A stretch of 64,000 nucleotides of DNA, from assembly GCF_902459465.1 (NCBI RefSeq), contig NC_047065.1, positions 12,253,634-12,317,633 of the forward strand, given 5' to 3'. This document shows, one piece after another, positions 10,452 to 21,799 of this stretch. Made by a program: the position numbers and the translations under genes. Position 1 is the stretch's first letter; every line of letters begins with the position of its first letter. This DNA comes from Asterias rubens (Eukaryota; Echinodermata; Asteroidea; Forcipulatida; Asteriidae). The notes under the pieces are model-generated. The model saw only the letters and a program-made list of their open reading frames with translations, had not been told where the DNA came from and did not search any database.

Positions 10452-13400
10452 GTAAGTGTACATTCCAGGGAGACGATTTCTTCTCACGAAATTTTGCATA
10501 GCGAAAAAAAATAAAGACTTCATTTATTTTGGTTTGGAACAATCTTCCTCAGGACATGTCGTTAAAGAACGTTTTAGTTTCTCTCAGTTGTAAAAGATCT
10601 CATATTAAAGCTACACTGTATGCGTTATGATCTTGATGGAATGGAGCCTTTTAAATTGTAATTGTTTTCCTATATTTACTGTAACGAAGAAATCCAGGTA
10701 CATTTACGTTGTGGCAGTCAGTGGTTTATATTAGTTTTTCCAATTAGTGCATCTGATCAGTGCTTTATTTTTTTTGGAAAAAAAAGACAAAAAACTGTGG
10801 GGCTTGTATTGTAGCTCAACATTTTTACTGGACCGGAATATAAAAGAGTTAAAAGGAAGGTACACTATTGGTAATTGTCAAAGACCAGTGTTCTCACTTG
10901 GTGTATCTCAACATTGCATAAAATAACAAACCTGTGAAAAGGAATTTGTGTGCTTTCAGATAGGAATAAAAGACTTCTGGCTAGAAGTCTTTATTAGTTT
11001 AGTGAGAAAGTACTTTTTTTCAAAATCTATGCTATACTTCATAGGGAGCCGTTTCTCACAATGTTTTATCCTATCAACAGCTCTCCAGTGCTCGTTACCA
11101 AGTCGGGTTTGAAGTTAATATTTGTTTCGAGTTATTACCAAAAAGTCCAAACGTATACCTTCCCTTTTAAACAAGCACTCATCAGAAGATCCTTCCCTTG
11201 GTTTTTAAAAGTGTACTTTGATACTCTTGATAGAGAAGTGAAAGATAATGATCACATACCAATCAAAACTTTTTCACAAAGGTAATACACAATGAGGTAT
11301 TTATTCAAATAAAAAAAACCCACAAGACCACAGAGTTTACCAAGAGTTTATACCGGCTGAACCCTGCTGATCTGGGCCCAATTTGATAAAAACAAGATTA
11401 CCAACCAAAATGTCCATTTGTTGCATATTGCGTGTTTACCCTTGTTGTGGTTTTTAGACTGCCTTGTCTTCATTTAGTGTTGTTTTTAAAATATTGTATT
11501 TTAGTGGAAAGCGCCTTGAGGCCTGGCACAAGGCACTATATAAATACTCTTTTATTATTATTATTTATTATTACTGGTATTCAGCTGTGGATTGCTTTTA
11601 ATCCTGAAAATCACAGGGAAATTTGGTTGGTAATTTTGTTTTTAACAAGGAAGAAATTTCCTGCTTGAGAAGCAAATTTCTTGTGAGCTTTAATGAAATT
11701 GGGCCCAGATCTTACTTTGAAAAATTTAAGATTCCAGTTTGAGCAAATTATTAAATTTATTTTTCATTTATTCCAGGCAATGGACCGTCAGGTATAAGCC
11801 TGTCTTACATGCTATCAGGACATTGGCCGTACTATACAAGTGAAGAGCCCCATCCCGATCCATATCTACATGCAAGGTTACTGCAAGGGGATGAAGAGGA
11901 GTCTCTTATTCAACAGGTAAGAACTAACTACTTTCCAAGTAAGAAGTAGAGTGGCCAAGTAAGAAATATAGAGCGGAGAAAACTTTCAGCAAGGTTGGAG
12001 CTCAACACAGAAGTCTATGAAAGATCAGGGCCCAATTTCATAGAGCTGCTAAGCACACAAATTTGCTTAGCATGAAATGAAGTCTCTGAAAGATCAGGGC
12101 CCAATTTCATAGAGCTGCTAAGCACGAAAATTTGCTTAGCATAAAATTTCTTCCTTGATAACAACAGCATTACCAACCAAATTTCCATGTGATTTTCAGG
12201 AAGCAAACAACAGCTGATTACTAGTAAACAAGCAATATGTAACAAATAGAAATTTTGTTGGTAATCCTATTTTTATCAAGGAAGAAATTTCATGCTAAGA
12301 AAATTGTTGTGCTTAGCAGTTCTATGAAATTGGGCCCTGCTCTGGGTTAGTAGAATATAAAGCAAGATAAGTTCTCATACATGTCATAAGAACATAATCC
12401 ACCCAGCAAGAACATGTAGATACACACGGTGTTACTGCAGGCAACATTCTTTGCCAGGGGTGCGTTCCACTCGCGCAAACGACTCGCAACTGTTCGCGCA
12501 AACGTTTTTCATCTTTTGAACGATTGGTGCGTATATGCGATGTCAATATGGCGGTGCCCTGAAATGAAGATGGCGCGCACCATACGTAGTTTTTTTAAAA
12601 ACTTTGTTTTTGCTGTAATAGTCCTCTTTTTGACATCATTACATCAACTAACTAACTTTGTTATTCCAAATCTGCATTATCATCCACAGAAAATACAATG
12701 TAGTTATGTTTGTGACAAAGAAATAATACCGTATGCTTGTCCGCCATTTTAAAAACCACTCGCCAACACCTCAGAAGTATGTTCGTATAAAGTTGCCAAC
12801 GTTCGCCAACGGTGGCGGCGACCATCTCGTTCCACTTGAAATTGTTGGCGAACGTGCGCAACTGTTGGCAACGTTTGCGCGAGTGGAACGCACCCCAGGC
12901 CTGGACCAAATGGAGGCTGCGGAGGCCATGGCCTCTGTTGCCCCTGGTTTTGGCCTTTAGGCCCCTTCAAAACATTCCAATAGAATTTAAGATTTTCCAA
13001 TGGAAGTGTCCTTTGCAAAATGAAAATGGTCCTGCCCTCTCATCAAAGATGGTACTCCAAACCAACAAAGGTACACGTACTTAGTTGTGCACCAGTTGCA
13101 ACAATGCAACCTTCTGTTAAGCTAGATTTATCTGTGCTTAGCAAGGTTCTATGCTTATAGTCTTTATGAAATTGGCCCCTGCTATTTGACACATCTAAGA
13201 TATGGGTTTTAAGAAAAGAGCTTGTGTGATCATTATGTAATAAGGCAAGACTTTTCTGTTTCTAGAAAGTTTTTATGTTACACGAAACTGGCCCCTGGTA
13301 TTTGACACTTTCTCTGAGATCCAAGTTAAAGAGAAAGAGCATGTTCGATCAAATTTGTTGTTGTTTTTTGTTTGATAGGATCTTGAGTTGCTTAGTAGCG

Positions 13401-16400
13401 GACTAGAGGGCCGGTCACTGAACCCAGTGTCCCTGCTATTTGACAACTTGTATCAGCCGAATGCAGACTTTGACGATGACCAAAAGACACGTCTGGAGTG
13501 GAGATTCGATTCCTCCAAGGCTGTCAATCACAGGGTACTAGGGAAGGGGCAAGCAGGCGGATCATGGAGGGTAAGTTGGAAGACGAAGTCACTTTGAGCT
13601 CTTTAGAGATCATTGATTTTTAAACTTGTTAATCACCATACATCCAGACAGTCCACGTGATGCTATCAAGCAAATTGAGTGTTTTGTTGGCTCGGTTAAT
13701 TTTTTAAAGAAAACTACATTTGAAAATGGCATAATCTCTACCTAAATACTGTTGAAATTCCAAAAATGAGATGCGAGTTAGAAAAGTTGCTTCTTTTTAG
13801 TTCTCTCCCAAAGAATTTGCCCTTGGTATGTCTCTTTATCCAGGGGAATTATTTTCCATAAAAATAATAGTATTTTTAAATTTTGTTTTCTTAAGTTCAT
13901 TCTTAAAAAACACGAAGATATACCGGTAACCAAAGAGAATTTCCCCAGACTACAGTCTAGGGCTATGAAAACCAAAGATATATTTATACAAGTAGGCTTC
14001 CCACTTGCAAGCTTTTGCACTTGCAAAACATTCGCGCTCTGCGCTCACAGTGTAGGGTTTTTACAATAGCCTATAACATCCCTGTTTATCCTATTTTCTT
14101 CTAATAATAATAATAATAATATTAATAAGACTTGTAATTGGCACGTATCACACCTGCTGGGTGTTCAAGGCGCAGAAAAAGACAATTCAAACTCACATTA
14201 CTCACGCTTGTCTGTAACAGGATATGGAGGACTCTGTACGCACTCTGAGCCTGGGACGCTGGATGGAACTACCAGGGATGAACTTCCCTGACTGGGTAGC
14301 TGACTACAGGTAAATAAACAAATAATAACATCAACACAAACGTGGGAAACACTCAGAGGCTGCTGGCAAATGTTTCTGAAAACCAAAATATTAAACACTT
14401 ATTAAGGGTACCATATTATGAGACACTTTTCGGGGATGTATGCTTCGTTTTTTGAAAGGGCATGGGCACCAAGGCATTTTCCTCTTGGTAAAGGGCACCC
14501 TATGATGAAATTGCAAATTTGTACTGGAGCATTTCAAGGGCACCAAGGCAATGACCAGGGGACACGGAGGCCTTCGTTGCCTCCGTGAAGTATCAGGCCT
14601 GACTTTTTAAAAGTAGAATCAGAGTGGCATGAATACAAATTCCAATGTATAAATCAATCCATGTGATTGTACCGAGGAGTGTTGTTGCCATCAAAGTGGA
14701 ATGTTGACTTACACAGAGATCCCAACTTGGCAAATAATGGGTTGGAGTTGTAAAGTGGTCGGCCAAAGGTCGGCTTTCAGTGAAAGGATTCTGTTTAAAC
14801 AAACTGTGTTTAGCTATCGTAGCTGGGATAGTGGTATCAGGCCTGTATGCTTCGTTTATGAAAGGGCAGGGGCACCAAGGCATTTTCCTCTTGGTAAAGG
14901 GAACCCTATGATGAAATTGCAAATTTGTACTGGAGCATTTCAAGGGCACCAAGGCAATGACCAGGGGACACGGAGGCCTTCGTTGCCTCCGTGAAGTATC
15001 AGGCCTGTCTTTTTAAAAGTAGAATCAGAGTGGCATGAATACAAATTCCAATGTATAAATCAATCCATGTGATTGTACAGAGGAGTGTTGTTGCCATCAA
15101 AGTGGAATGTTGACTTACACAGAGATCCCAACTTGGCAAATAATGGGTTGGAGTTGTAAAGTGGTCGGCCAAAGGTCGGCTTTCAGTGAAAGGTGGATCC
15201 TGTTTAAACAAACTGTGTTTAGCTATCGTAGCTGGGATAGTGGTATCAGGCCTGTATGCTTCGTTTTTGAAAGGGCAAGGGCACCAAGGCAATTTCTTAT
15301 TGGTAAAGGGCACCCTATGGGGAAACTAAATTTCTACTGGAGCATTTTAAGGGCACCAAGGCAATGACCAGGGGCATGGAGGCAATCGCCTTCGTTGCCT
15401 CTGTGAAGTATCAGGCCTGTGGTATATATAATCTGTAATGGTTCAAGCACTGGGAGAGCGTGTTGTTCAAGCATGAAATTCTTCCTACTTTTAGTCTAAT
15501 ATCCATTTTTATTTTTTTTTGCGCTTAAAGGGAAGGTACACCTTTGGTAATTGTAAAAAGACCAGCCTTCTCACTTGGTGTATCCCATCATATGCATAAA
15601 ACAACAAGCCTGTGAAAATTTGGACTCAGTTGGTCATCACAGTTGATTGAAAGATACAACTTTCAAAACAAACAAACAAAGCATAGGCCTACAATTTTTA
15701 ATTGTAGAAGGTGAATGGTAGTAACTTTACTACCTTGCAGTAGCACTGCTGCGTTACCAAAGACACGCGCACGCAGTGGTGTTTTTACTTGGCTTTTTTG
15801 TTCCATCCGAAAAGTACCATTGCACGCTGGCAGCGTGCAATAGTACTTTTCGGATGGAACGAAAAAGCACGGTGAGTGACTCAGTGTGCAATGGTACTTT
15901 TATTTGCTATCACGTGACGGACAATCCTCCAATCAAATGGCAAGGATATGCTTGGCTGTTAAATAAAATATTATTAGCGGCAGTGAAGTTCCTGTGGCTC
16001 ACTAGGGTTGGGGGTTTACTGTTTACTGTTTACTGGAGTTGGGGTTTTGGGCCCAGTGGGGTTTAGGGTTAGGGGCTCAACAGGGTTTTTGGTTGAGGGT
16101 TCATAAGGGTTTGGGGTTGAGAGCTCATAAGGGTTTGGGGTTAAAGGCAGTGGACACTATTGGTAATTACTCAAAATAATTATTAGCATAAATTAGCAAT
16201 AATTATTAGCATGGGGAGAGATTGATAGTATAAAACATTGTGAGAAACGGCTCCTTCTGAAGTGAAGTAGTGTTTGAGAAAGAAGTATTTTTCCACGCAT
16301 TTGATTTCGAGACCTCGGATTTAAAATTTGAGGTCTTGAAATCAGGCATTTGAAAGCACACAACTTCGTGTGACAAGGGTGTTTTTCTGTTTTATAGTTA

Positions 16401-17740
16401 TCTCGCAACTTCAACGACAAATTGAGCTCAAATTTTCACAGGTTTGTCAATTTATGCATACCCGTACATGTTGATTTTTTTTTTGGGGGGGGGGGGGGGA
16501 GGTTTGTCTGAGGTTTTATAGAATTCTGTTTATGGACTAAGCAAGTCTAGTGTGTACTTCAGTTTGTTTCTTTCATAAATTGAAGTAATGGATATGAAAA
16601 CCAAAAGTGTTTAAGATGCATGTGAAACTTGCACAGTCAGTTGTGGACGCATGAACGATTATGAACTATGTGTAATTGAGCATTTATTTATTGTTTTTTT
16701 TCCTTAGGGAGCGTGTAGGTAAAGTCAGTAACACCAACGGCAGAGCCTCACTCGGTGAAGTCTCCCGCTACTACAAGGAGTATGTCGAGTTCACAGGGTT
16801 GGAGAAGTCTTTCAGACCCTACACCCTGGTCACGTCAGTTCAACAGCTCAAAGGAAGACGGGTCATCAACAGCGAAAGTGGGGAGCCAGAGATCCAGTGC
16901 CCACGATGTCGCAAGTATGAGGGTCAGAAAATCTTTGAGGTGAAGGGTCACTTTGTAGCAGACACGACATGTTGCGACCGGTCGGTCAGCGCCAGGGACA
17001 CGTTCACGATACTGACCCCTAACGTTATTCTGGCGACGGGGATGTTGGGTATTCCGAACCGTCTTGAGGTACCCGGTGAGGATCTTCCGTACGTCTTGTA
17101 CAGCCTCAAGGATCTGGAAGCGGCGATTCAGAAGGAGGACGTACATTCTAATTCAGATCCTATCCTCATCATCGGTTCTGGTCTCAACGCCGCTGATGCA
17201 GTCCTCACTGCTATGAGCGCAGGGGTACCGGTGGTCCACGCCTTCCGACGCTCCGCCTCCGATAAGGAACTCATTTTTTCCAAACTGCCAAAGTCCATGT
17301 ATCCGGAGTACCACAGAGTGCATCGGCTGATGAAGGAGCTTGAATTCAGCGCCGAATCCGCTGATGACTCGAGCTACAGGAGTCTGCAACAGAGCACGGT
17401 ACATGAATTTAAGCCAAACCACAGGGTAGCTGTTAAGTGTCAGAAAGGTTGCGGGTACTTGCAGGTGTCTGTGGCCGTTGTGCTGATCGGCTCGCGACCA
17501 GATCTCTCCTTCCTGCCCAACGAGGGTAAACATCTAGGGGTGAGGGAGGAGCTGGCACCCATTTCGTATCAGAACAATCCCATTAATGTGAACCCGTACA
17601 CGATGGAGGCGTGCGCGGAGCCAGGCTTGTACGCCATGGGACCGCTAGTTGGCGATAACTTTGTAAGATTTGCGAAAGGCGGGGCTCTTGCTGTTGCAAG
17701 TCACATCTACAGTAAAACACACGGCGCACGTGAAACCTAG
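10364..17740 (+). CDS. OSGIN: OSGIN-family FAD/NADPH flavoprotein (oxidative stress-induced growth inhibitor), 5 exons
   Basis: Exons 10364-10451, 11777-11916, 13379-13570, 14221-14309 and 16708-17740 join in frame (junction phases 1, 0, 0, 2) into 513 codons plus a TAG stop, close to vertebrate OSGIN1/2 length. Visible motifs: the FAD-binding loop GNGPSG at residues 30-35, split by intron 1; the family block EGRSLNPVSLLFDNLY in exon 3; LGRWMELPGM in exon 4; LATG at 278-281; and a second nucleotide-binding loop GSGLNA at 326-331. That is the order expected of a two-dinucleotide flavin monooxygenase-like fold. Vertebrate OSGINs are stress- and p53-responsive growth regulators; that role is carried over by family, not seen here. 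The start ATG is the first in frame and places the Rossmann loop near the N-terminus as in homologues. Candidate AATAAA signals lie at 18220 and 18517. The neighbour downstream is NBN in convergent orientation. Confidence 0.95.
10853..11150 (-). mobile_element. Family A' (variant) element in OSGIN intron 1
   Basis: After TTAA it starts AGGAAGGTACACTATTGG and shares GTAATTGTCAAAGACCAGTG and GGAGCCGTTTCTCACAATG with family A, but has its own interior with the hairpin AAAGACTTCTGGCTAGAAGTC. The right end is ragged. Confidence 0.78.
11366..11705. mobile_element. Family G (GGGCCCAATTT) element carrying a SINE tail
   Basis: Ends GGGCCCAATTTGATAAAAAC and TTTAATGAAATTGGGCCC are inverted. Inside, 11505-11575 is an unrelated SINE 3' tail (AAAGCGCCTTGAGGC...ATTATTATT), an apparent nested insertion. 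Confidence 0.75.
11777..11916 (+). CDS. OSGIN: OSGIN exon 2 (FAD-binding GNGPSG loop)
   Basis: Acceptor TTCCAG ends at 11776. The exon completes NGPSGISLSYMLSGHWPYY and runs to LLQGDEEESLIQQ before the donor GTAAG. It is 140 bp and ends in phase 0. Confidence 0.95.
12028..12345. mobile_element. Family G element with duplicated left end
   Basis: CAGGGCCCAATTTCATAGAG occurs at 12028 and 12089 and its inverse GTTCTATGAAATTGGGCCCT at the right end. The inner inverted pair AAATTTCTTCCTTGATAA / TATCAAGGAAGAAATTT is also visible. Confidence 0.85.
12458..12895. mobile_element. Harbinger-like inverted-repeat element with CAG target copies (OSGIN intron 2)
   Basis: Ends GGGTGCGTTCCACTCGCGCA and TGCGCGAGTGGAACGCACCC are perfect inverted copies (at least 24 bp), flanked by CAG at 12455-12457 and 12896-12898. 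438 bp, GC-rich, no transposase. Confidence 0.9.
13379..13570 (+). CDS. OSGIN: OSGIN exon 3
   Basis: The acceptor ends TTTGATAG and the donor is GTAAGT. The 64 codons contain EGRSLNPVSLLFDNLYQP and VLGKGQAGGSWR, two blocks shared with vertebrate OSGIN proteins. Both ends are phase 0. Confidence 0.95.
14221..14309 (+). CDS. OSGIN: OSGIN exon 4
   Basis: The acceptor is TCTGTAACAG and the donor GTAAAT. The exon encodes SLGRWMELPGMNFPDWVAD, the conserved segment before the basic loop of the family. It ends in phase 2 and joins exon 5 to give YRERVG. Confidence 0.94.
14441..15420 (+). repeat. 407-bp tandem repeat, about 2.4 copies (OSGIN intron 4)
   Basis: TGCTTCGTTT starts units at 14441, 14848 and 15257 (spacing 407 and 409). 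The units share GGTAAAGGGCACCCTATGAT, GTGGCATGAATACAAATTCC and TCAGGCCTG; the third is partial. Part of the unit is the CAGGCCTG element found at 5635-6152. Confidence 0.93.
15531..15650 (-). mobile_element. Family A' fragment in OSGIN intron 4
   Basis: AAAGGGAAGGTACACCTTTGG followed by about 100 bp matching the left end of family A', then unrelated sequence. Confidence 0.7.
15787..15872. repeat. Near-perfect hairpin, 36-bp arms
   Basis: TTGTTCCATCCGAAAAGTAC and CATTGCACGC pair with GCGTGCAATAGTACTTTTCG and GATGGAACGAAAAA around a four-base loop. In OSGIN intron 4. Confidence 0.9.
15998..16142 (+). repeat. G-rich telomere-like degenerate repeat
   Basis: Repeated GGGTTTGGGGTT, GGGTTAGGGG and GGGTTTAGGG blocks, spaced by AGAGCTCATAA. 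Several G runs on the OSGIN coding strand could form a quadruplex. A family A element follows directly. Confidence 0.75.
16147..16460 (+). mobile_element. Family A element, copy in OSGIN intron 4 (3' truncated)
   Basis: Starts AGGCAGTGGACACTATTGG after GTTAA and carries the GAGACCTCGGATTTAAAATT hairpin and TTCGTGTGACAAGGGTG. The right terminal repeat is missing. It lies about 250 bp before the terminal OSGIN exon. Confidence 0.82.
16708..17740 (+). CDS. OSGIN: OSGIN exon 5 (terminal; NADPH-binding half and C-terminus)
   Basis: Acceptor TCCTTAG ends at 16707; the open frame upstream of it is intron read-through. The exon holds about two thirds of the protein, including EVSRYYKEYVEF, VILATGMLGIP, IIGSGLNAADAV and the C-terminal GPLVGDNFVRFAKGGALAVA, which resembles the family's terminal FAD-contacting segment. 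The stop TAG is at 17738-17740. It is much more GC-rich than the flanking introns. Confidence 0.96.
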
Positions 17741-18550
17741 CAGGGTATTAGTTGCTTTCCCAATAATATTTAAAAACAGTTTTTTTTTTTAATTGTCTGT
17801 TACTGTACCTTGTTAGGATTTCAAATTTAAGACCTGCAATTTAAAGGTATTGTACGATTGGTAGCGATGACAAAATAGTCGCAGACGTTGATCATGTTTT
17901 GGTAAAGCTGTTTCTGGCCATTATGTTCTCGAAAGAGTTAACAATGATGTTTGTTATCCTTACTACCGCTCACCATGTTGGTGGGCATTAGATTTACGTG
18001 TAAACGCCGCGTCGCCTAAAATGCGCACTTCACTAACATTTGTTCTATTTCTATGGTCAATACGCACAAATTTACAACAACTTTACAGTGTTGTAGCATT
18101 GTGTCCGCCATAATTCAAAAAGGCTTATACACAAGGTTGTTTTGGAGTGTGGTGGGTGATCTGGAAGTTTTTCCAATCAGCACCCTTTATCATTTGTTGT
18201 TATGCGGGTAAGAGTAGTGAATAAACCATATGTTCCTATAATTTTTAAATTGTAGTATTGGTTAGGAACAGTTATGTTGGGCATGTTCATTTCTTTTTAT
18301 GAGATTCAAATTTTAAAAAAATTAATTGGGAGTGTTTTGTGAATGCTGGGTTTCGAGGTGTTTTGTACACATTATAAAGTATTTTTGAAAGCACTGTTAA
18401 TTCCATTTCAATGTGTAAATCATGTTTGATGTACTTTATTCAGGCAGGAATTGATGGAGTTAGTGTACATCAGGAATATTTTTAAAGAATGTACAATGTT
18501 AGTTACATATTTATAAAATAAATATATTGCACTGTCAACTCTAACCAAAA
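17741..18550 (+). other. OSGIN: OSGIN 3' flank, probable 3' UTR
   Basis: AT-rich, no open frame of interest. AATAAA occurs at 18220-18225 and 18517-18522 on the OSGIN strand; either could end the transcript. Confidence 0.5.
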
Positions 18551-18552
18551 AC

Positions 18553-19066
18553 AGGCAGGGTATACCTTTTTGGTAATTGCTCCACAACTTCATGACAATA
18601 GAAACTTGCTTGGTAAACATCACTGGAGAGCTGTATAATTGTCAGTATAAAACATTGTTAGAGTAGAACTAAACCCCTTTGAAGTAACGTAGTTACAAAA
18701 AAAAGTCTTGTTTTCACCCAAAAATGTTGAAGGTTTTATCAGACATCTGAAAGCACACAATTTTACGCATAATGTTTTTTCTTCTTTGCAATTTCGGTGA
18801 TCAAATGACCCCAAATTTTCCCAGAGTTTTTTATTTTATGCATACAGATGTTGGGATTAACCAAGTAGGATGTATTGGTCGATTTCACAAAGAGTTAAGA
18901 TTGGTGTCAACTGTGTCTCAATCTTAATTGCTAAGCAAAGTGTGATACCACAATACACTATCACTATGGCAAACAATTCGTATTAAGATTCAGTTAAGAT
19001 GAATCTTAGTGCTTTGTGAAATCAAACTCTGGTCTTTGAAAGTTACCAAAAGAATACCCTGCCTTT
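18553..19066 (+). mobile_element. Diverged family A element with a nested short inverted-repeat element
   Basis: Left end GGCAGGGTATACCTTTTTGG, right end CCAAAAGAATACCCTGCCTTTAA. About 18873-19028 is an insertion with inverted ends GGTCGATTTCACAAAGAGTT and TTTGTGAAATCAA (family D). Confidence 0.72.
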
Positions 19067-19571
19067 AATGCTCTTAAACTAATTAACTGATCTTCTGTGG
19101 GTCTCATAGTCCACGACACTCTCCATTAGACCATACTTTTACTGGACTTTGACATAATTATTTCCTCCTTATCTTTGCTGCATTTTTACTTGGAGGTATT
19201 TGCTGCATTTAAAGGGGGAGGTATAGAATTTAATCTTTTAATTTAGATTTAGAAGAGTTATCTTCAAAAGTATAGATTTTTTTAACCATTTGACAGTGGG
19301 ACTTCTTTTGTCGTTTTGGGGTCTGGCTGTGGTTAATGGGTACATCATGGCTTGGTCAAGTGTCCTACCTCCTTCTTGTAACAGTAAACATACCTCCACT
19401 CAATAAACCAAAATGGCTGCACCAGTCTATTGATTCCTTGCGCAATGGGGAGAATACTTACACACTCCTATAATCCTATACCACCATTTTGGAGTCAAAA
19501 TGAACACAAAGGAATTGACTCCTAAATGGCGGAAATTGTTGACGCACATTTTGTGGAGATGCATCCACCTT

Positions 19572-19766
19572 GGCCGAATTTCATAAAGCCTGCAAGCACA
19601 AAAACTTGCTATGCACAGAAAAGTATTGCTCAACAGAAACAGGTTACCAGCCAAAATTACAAAACATTGTTGTGACTGGTGCCCCAGTAATTTTTTTGCT
19701 TAGCAAAGAAATCTGTCAACAGTAATTTAGGCTTAAGAAATACTGGCTTTATGAAATTGGGCCCCG
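19572..19766. mobile_element. Family G element
   Basis: Ends GGCCGAATTTCATAAAGCC and GGCTTTATGAAATTGGGCCC are inverted; the interior has GCACAAAAACTTGCTATGCA-like blocks as in other G copies. Confidence 0.78.
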
Positions 19767-19974
19767 GTGAGACGAGTCTGAAGCATAATTTCTGGGTTGA
19801 AATTGGCATAATGTGCACCGGTTACACCGTGTGAGTGAGCAGCAGCTATAAGAGCCTTTACACAAAAATTTATTCTACTGCCTCTCAGTGGAGTTTTTTT
19901 TAAGTCGGTGGAGTTTGCATCGTCTAAAATACAGACTCATTGGACATTTCTGCCGAGAGTATAAACCGGGCTTA

Positions 19975-20230
19975 ATTTCATAAAGCTGTTTTACGGCCGA
20001 TTGTTTAGTTGCAGTGAAATTTCCTTTCATAGCTGAAACCGTAAGGCTACATGCTACAATGTAACCTTCTGTGGTTATTGTATGAAAATGAATGGCCTGA
20101 CAATGTAAATTAATGGTGAACGCACCAGCTGGTCAAATAATTTCCTTGCTAACCCTTGAAAGCTAATTTTTCTGCAATAGTAAGCACCCAAATTTGCTTA
20201 CCGATAAGCTGCACTTTGGAATTGGCCCCT
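19975..20230. mobile_element. Family G-like element, diverged
   Basis: TTAATTTCATAAAGCTG at the left and GCTGCACTTTGGAATTGGCC at the right are weakly inverted. Confidence 0.6.
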
Positions 20231-20399
20231 GGTTTGATTCCACAAGATGGATTGAAACACGTAAACATACATTAGCTTAGAACCTGGCTTAATCCATTGG
20301 AACAGGACAGGAAAATGACACATGATCATGATTGAAAAAACTGGATATGAAGGTTTTGAAAATGTGAAACTGTTGATTCCATGTTTCTATTCCTGGACG

Positions 20400-20900
20400 A
20401 TCAAGATGTTTTGTCGGGTACAAGGTGGGGGGGGGGGGGTTGAAATTGAAACCTACCTATTATTATAATTATTATTATAACTGGTTGCTTTTTTTTTTTT
20501 TTTTTTTTACTATTGCTATCTAATTTGACACTGCTATATTTAAAAGTATAAATATTTTTAAATGAAACTTTTTTGGTTTTACCTTATAATCTAAAATGTA
20601 TGGTTATTTAAGAAATTAACTTATTATTAGAATTATTATTCTAATTGGTCGCTTTTTTGGTTGTTACGTTGAATCAGGGTATTCTTGCAACAAATTTTAA
20701 TTTAAAATGTAAACAAAATCCAAAAGTTATTATGGAATTTGGTTGTTTCTTCATCTCTCAGTATTGAAACATTGTATGCAATTATTAGTTGCGATAATCA
20801 TAAACCCCTATTATGCAAAGTACTTCTACAGCTACATTATTCAAAATTATACACATTCAAGGGTATTTCTGAACCACAAGACCCACCGTGGGAGATTTCA
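20400..20900. other. Homopolymer-rich interval without genes
   Basis: Contains a run of G at about 20427-20439 and of T at about 20488-20508 plus ATTATTATT blocks. Nothing else recognised. Confidence 0.6.
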
Positions 20901-20904
20901 ATCC

Positions 20905-21240
20905 TGTGGCATGTCGTGGCTGAGCGGATAAGAGCACCAGACTCAAGCTCTGGTGCTTTTGTTCAGCAGAGTGTGGGTTTGAATCCCGGTCGTGACACTT
21001 GTGTCCTTGAGCAAGACACTTCACTATAATTGCTTCTCTCAACCCAGGGGTTAATGGGTACCTGTGAGGGTATTATATCCGATTTAGCCTTGATTGCACT
21101 ATATATTTGGCAGCACAGGCTGTATACTCCACAGGAAGCTGAGATGGTTTAAGGAATAAATATGGCCCACTGACCAGAGTTACTAGTGTTCGAGATGCCC
21201 TTTGGATGTATACAGCGCTGTATAAAAACTTATCATTATT
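20905..21240 (+). repeat. tRNA-derived SINE, full-length-like copy
   Basis: GTCGTGGCTGAGCGGATAAG (A box), CCAGACTCAAGCTCTGG stem and GGGTTTGAATCCCGG (B box) form a Leu/Ser-tRNA-like head, followed by CTTGAGCAAGACACTTCA, a body, and the tail CAGCGCTGTATAAAAAC with ATTATTATC. Other copies in the window lie in both orientations. Confidence 0.85.
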
Positions 21241-21324
21241 ATCAGCATCGATATCAGAAAATTATTTAGGTAGTACAGGTCACACAAAATTGGGAAGAGT
21301 GTATTTAAAGGGTGGTAACTACGC

Positions 21325-21565
21325 CCAATTTCATGGCTCTGCTTACTGCCAAATTCTGCGCTTACGATCATGATTTCCCGCTTGCATGCAAGCGCAAAAT
21401 TTCTGCGCTAGCCTTGTTAGCGCAAAATGCCTAGTAACGTGGAGTATGCACGTGTAGAAGCCAAAATTCGCAGCTAACCCGTGAAATACACTTGCAGTAA
21501 GCACAGAATTCCCTGCTTTCGAAAGCGCCGATTCTGTGCTTAAACAGAGCCATAAAATTGGGCCC
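21325..21565. mobile_element. Family G variant
   Basis: Ends CGCCCAATTTCATGGCTCTG and CAGAGCCATAAAATTGGGCC are inverted. Interior AAGCGCAAAATTTCTGCGCT-type blocks; same subtype as at 47440-47775. Confidence 0.8.
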
Positions 21566-21799
21566 AGGTAGATTGTACCAGGCCTTGAATTACGTGGAGG
21601 CTATCTATTACTGGGTGTAGAACTTACCGAGAGAGACTAGGCTTATCTTTCAGAATACTGGACAACAATTTTGTATCAAGATTTATTCGGTGATAACAAA
21701 AAACTAATAAAAAAGACAACACACATCATAACAGCTTCTTTTGTGTGTTAATTTGTTTGTTGCTGGATTTATGAATATTATTATGATAATAATGGTGGG

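Noticed and set aside
14593-15367. Four repeated frames of about 86-119 codons in OSGIN intron 4
   Set aside because: They recur only because the 407-bp tandem unit is repeated; no protein similarity recognised.
16676-16707. Upstream extension of the OSGIN terminal frame with its own ATG
   Set aside because: The bases before 16708 are a polypyrimidine tract and TAG acceptor; exon 4 joins there in phase, and the extension has no similarity to the family.
20905-20995. Functional tRNA-Leu/Ser gene
   Set aside because: A and B boxes are good, but the same unit with a SINE body and tail recurs many times in both orientations, so it is a retroposon head.
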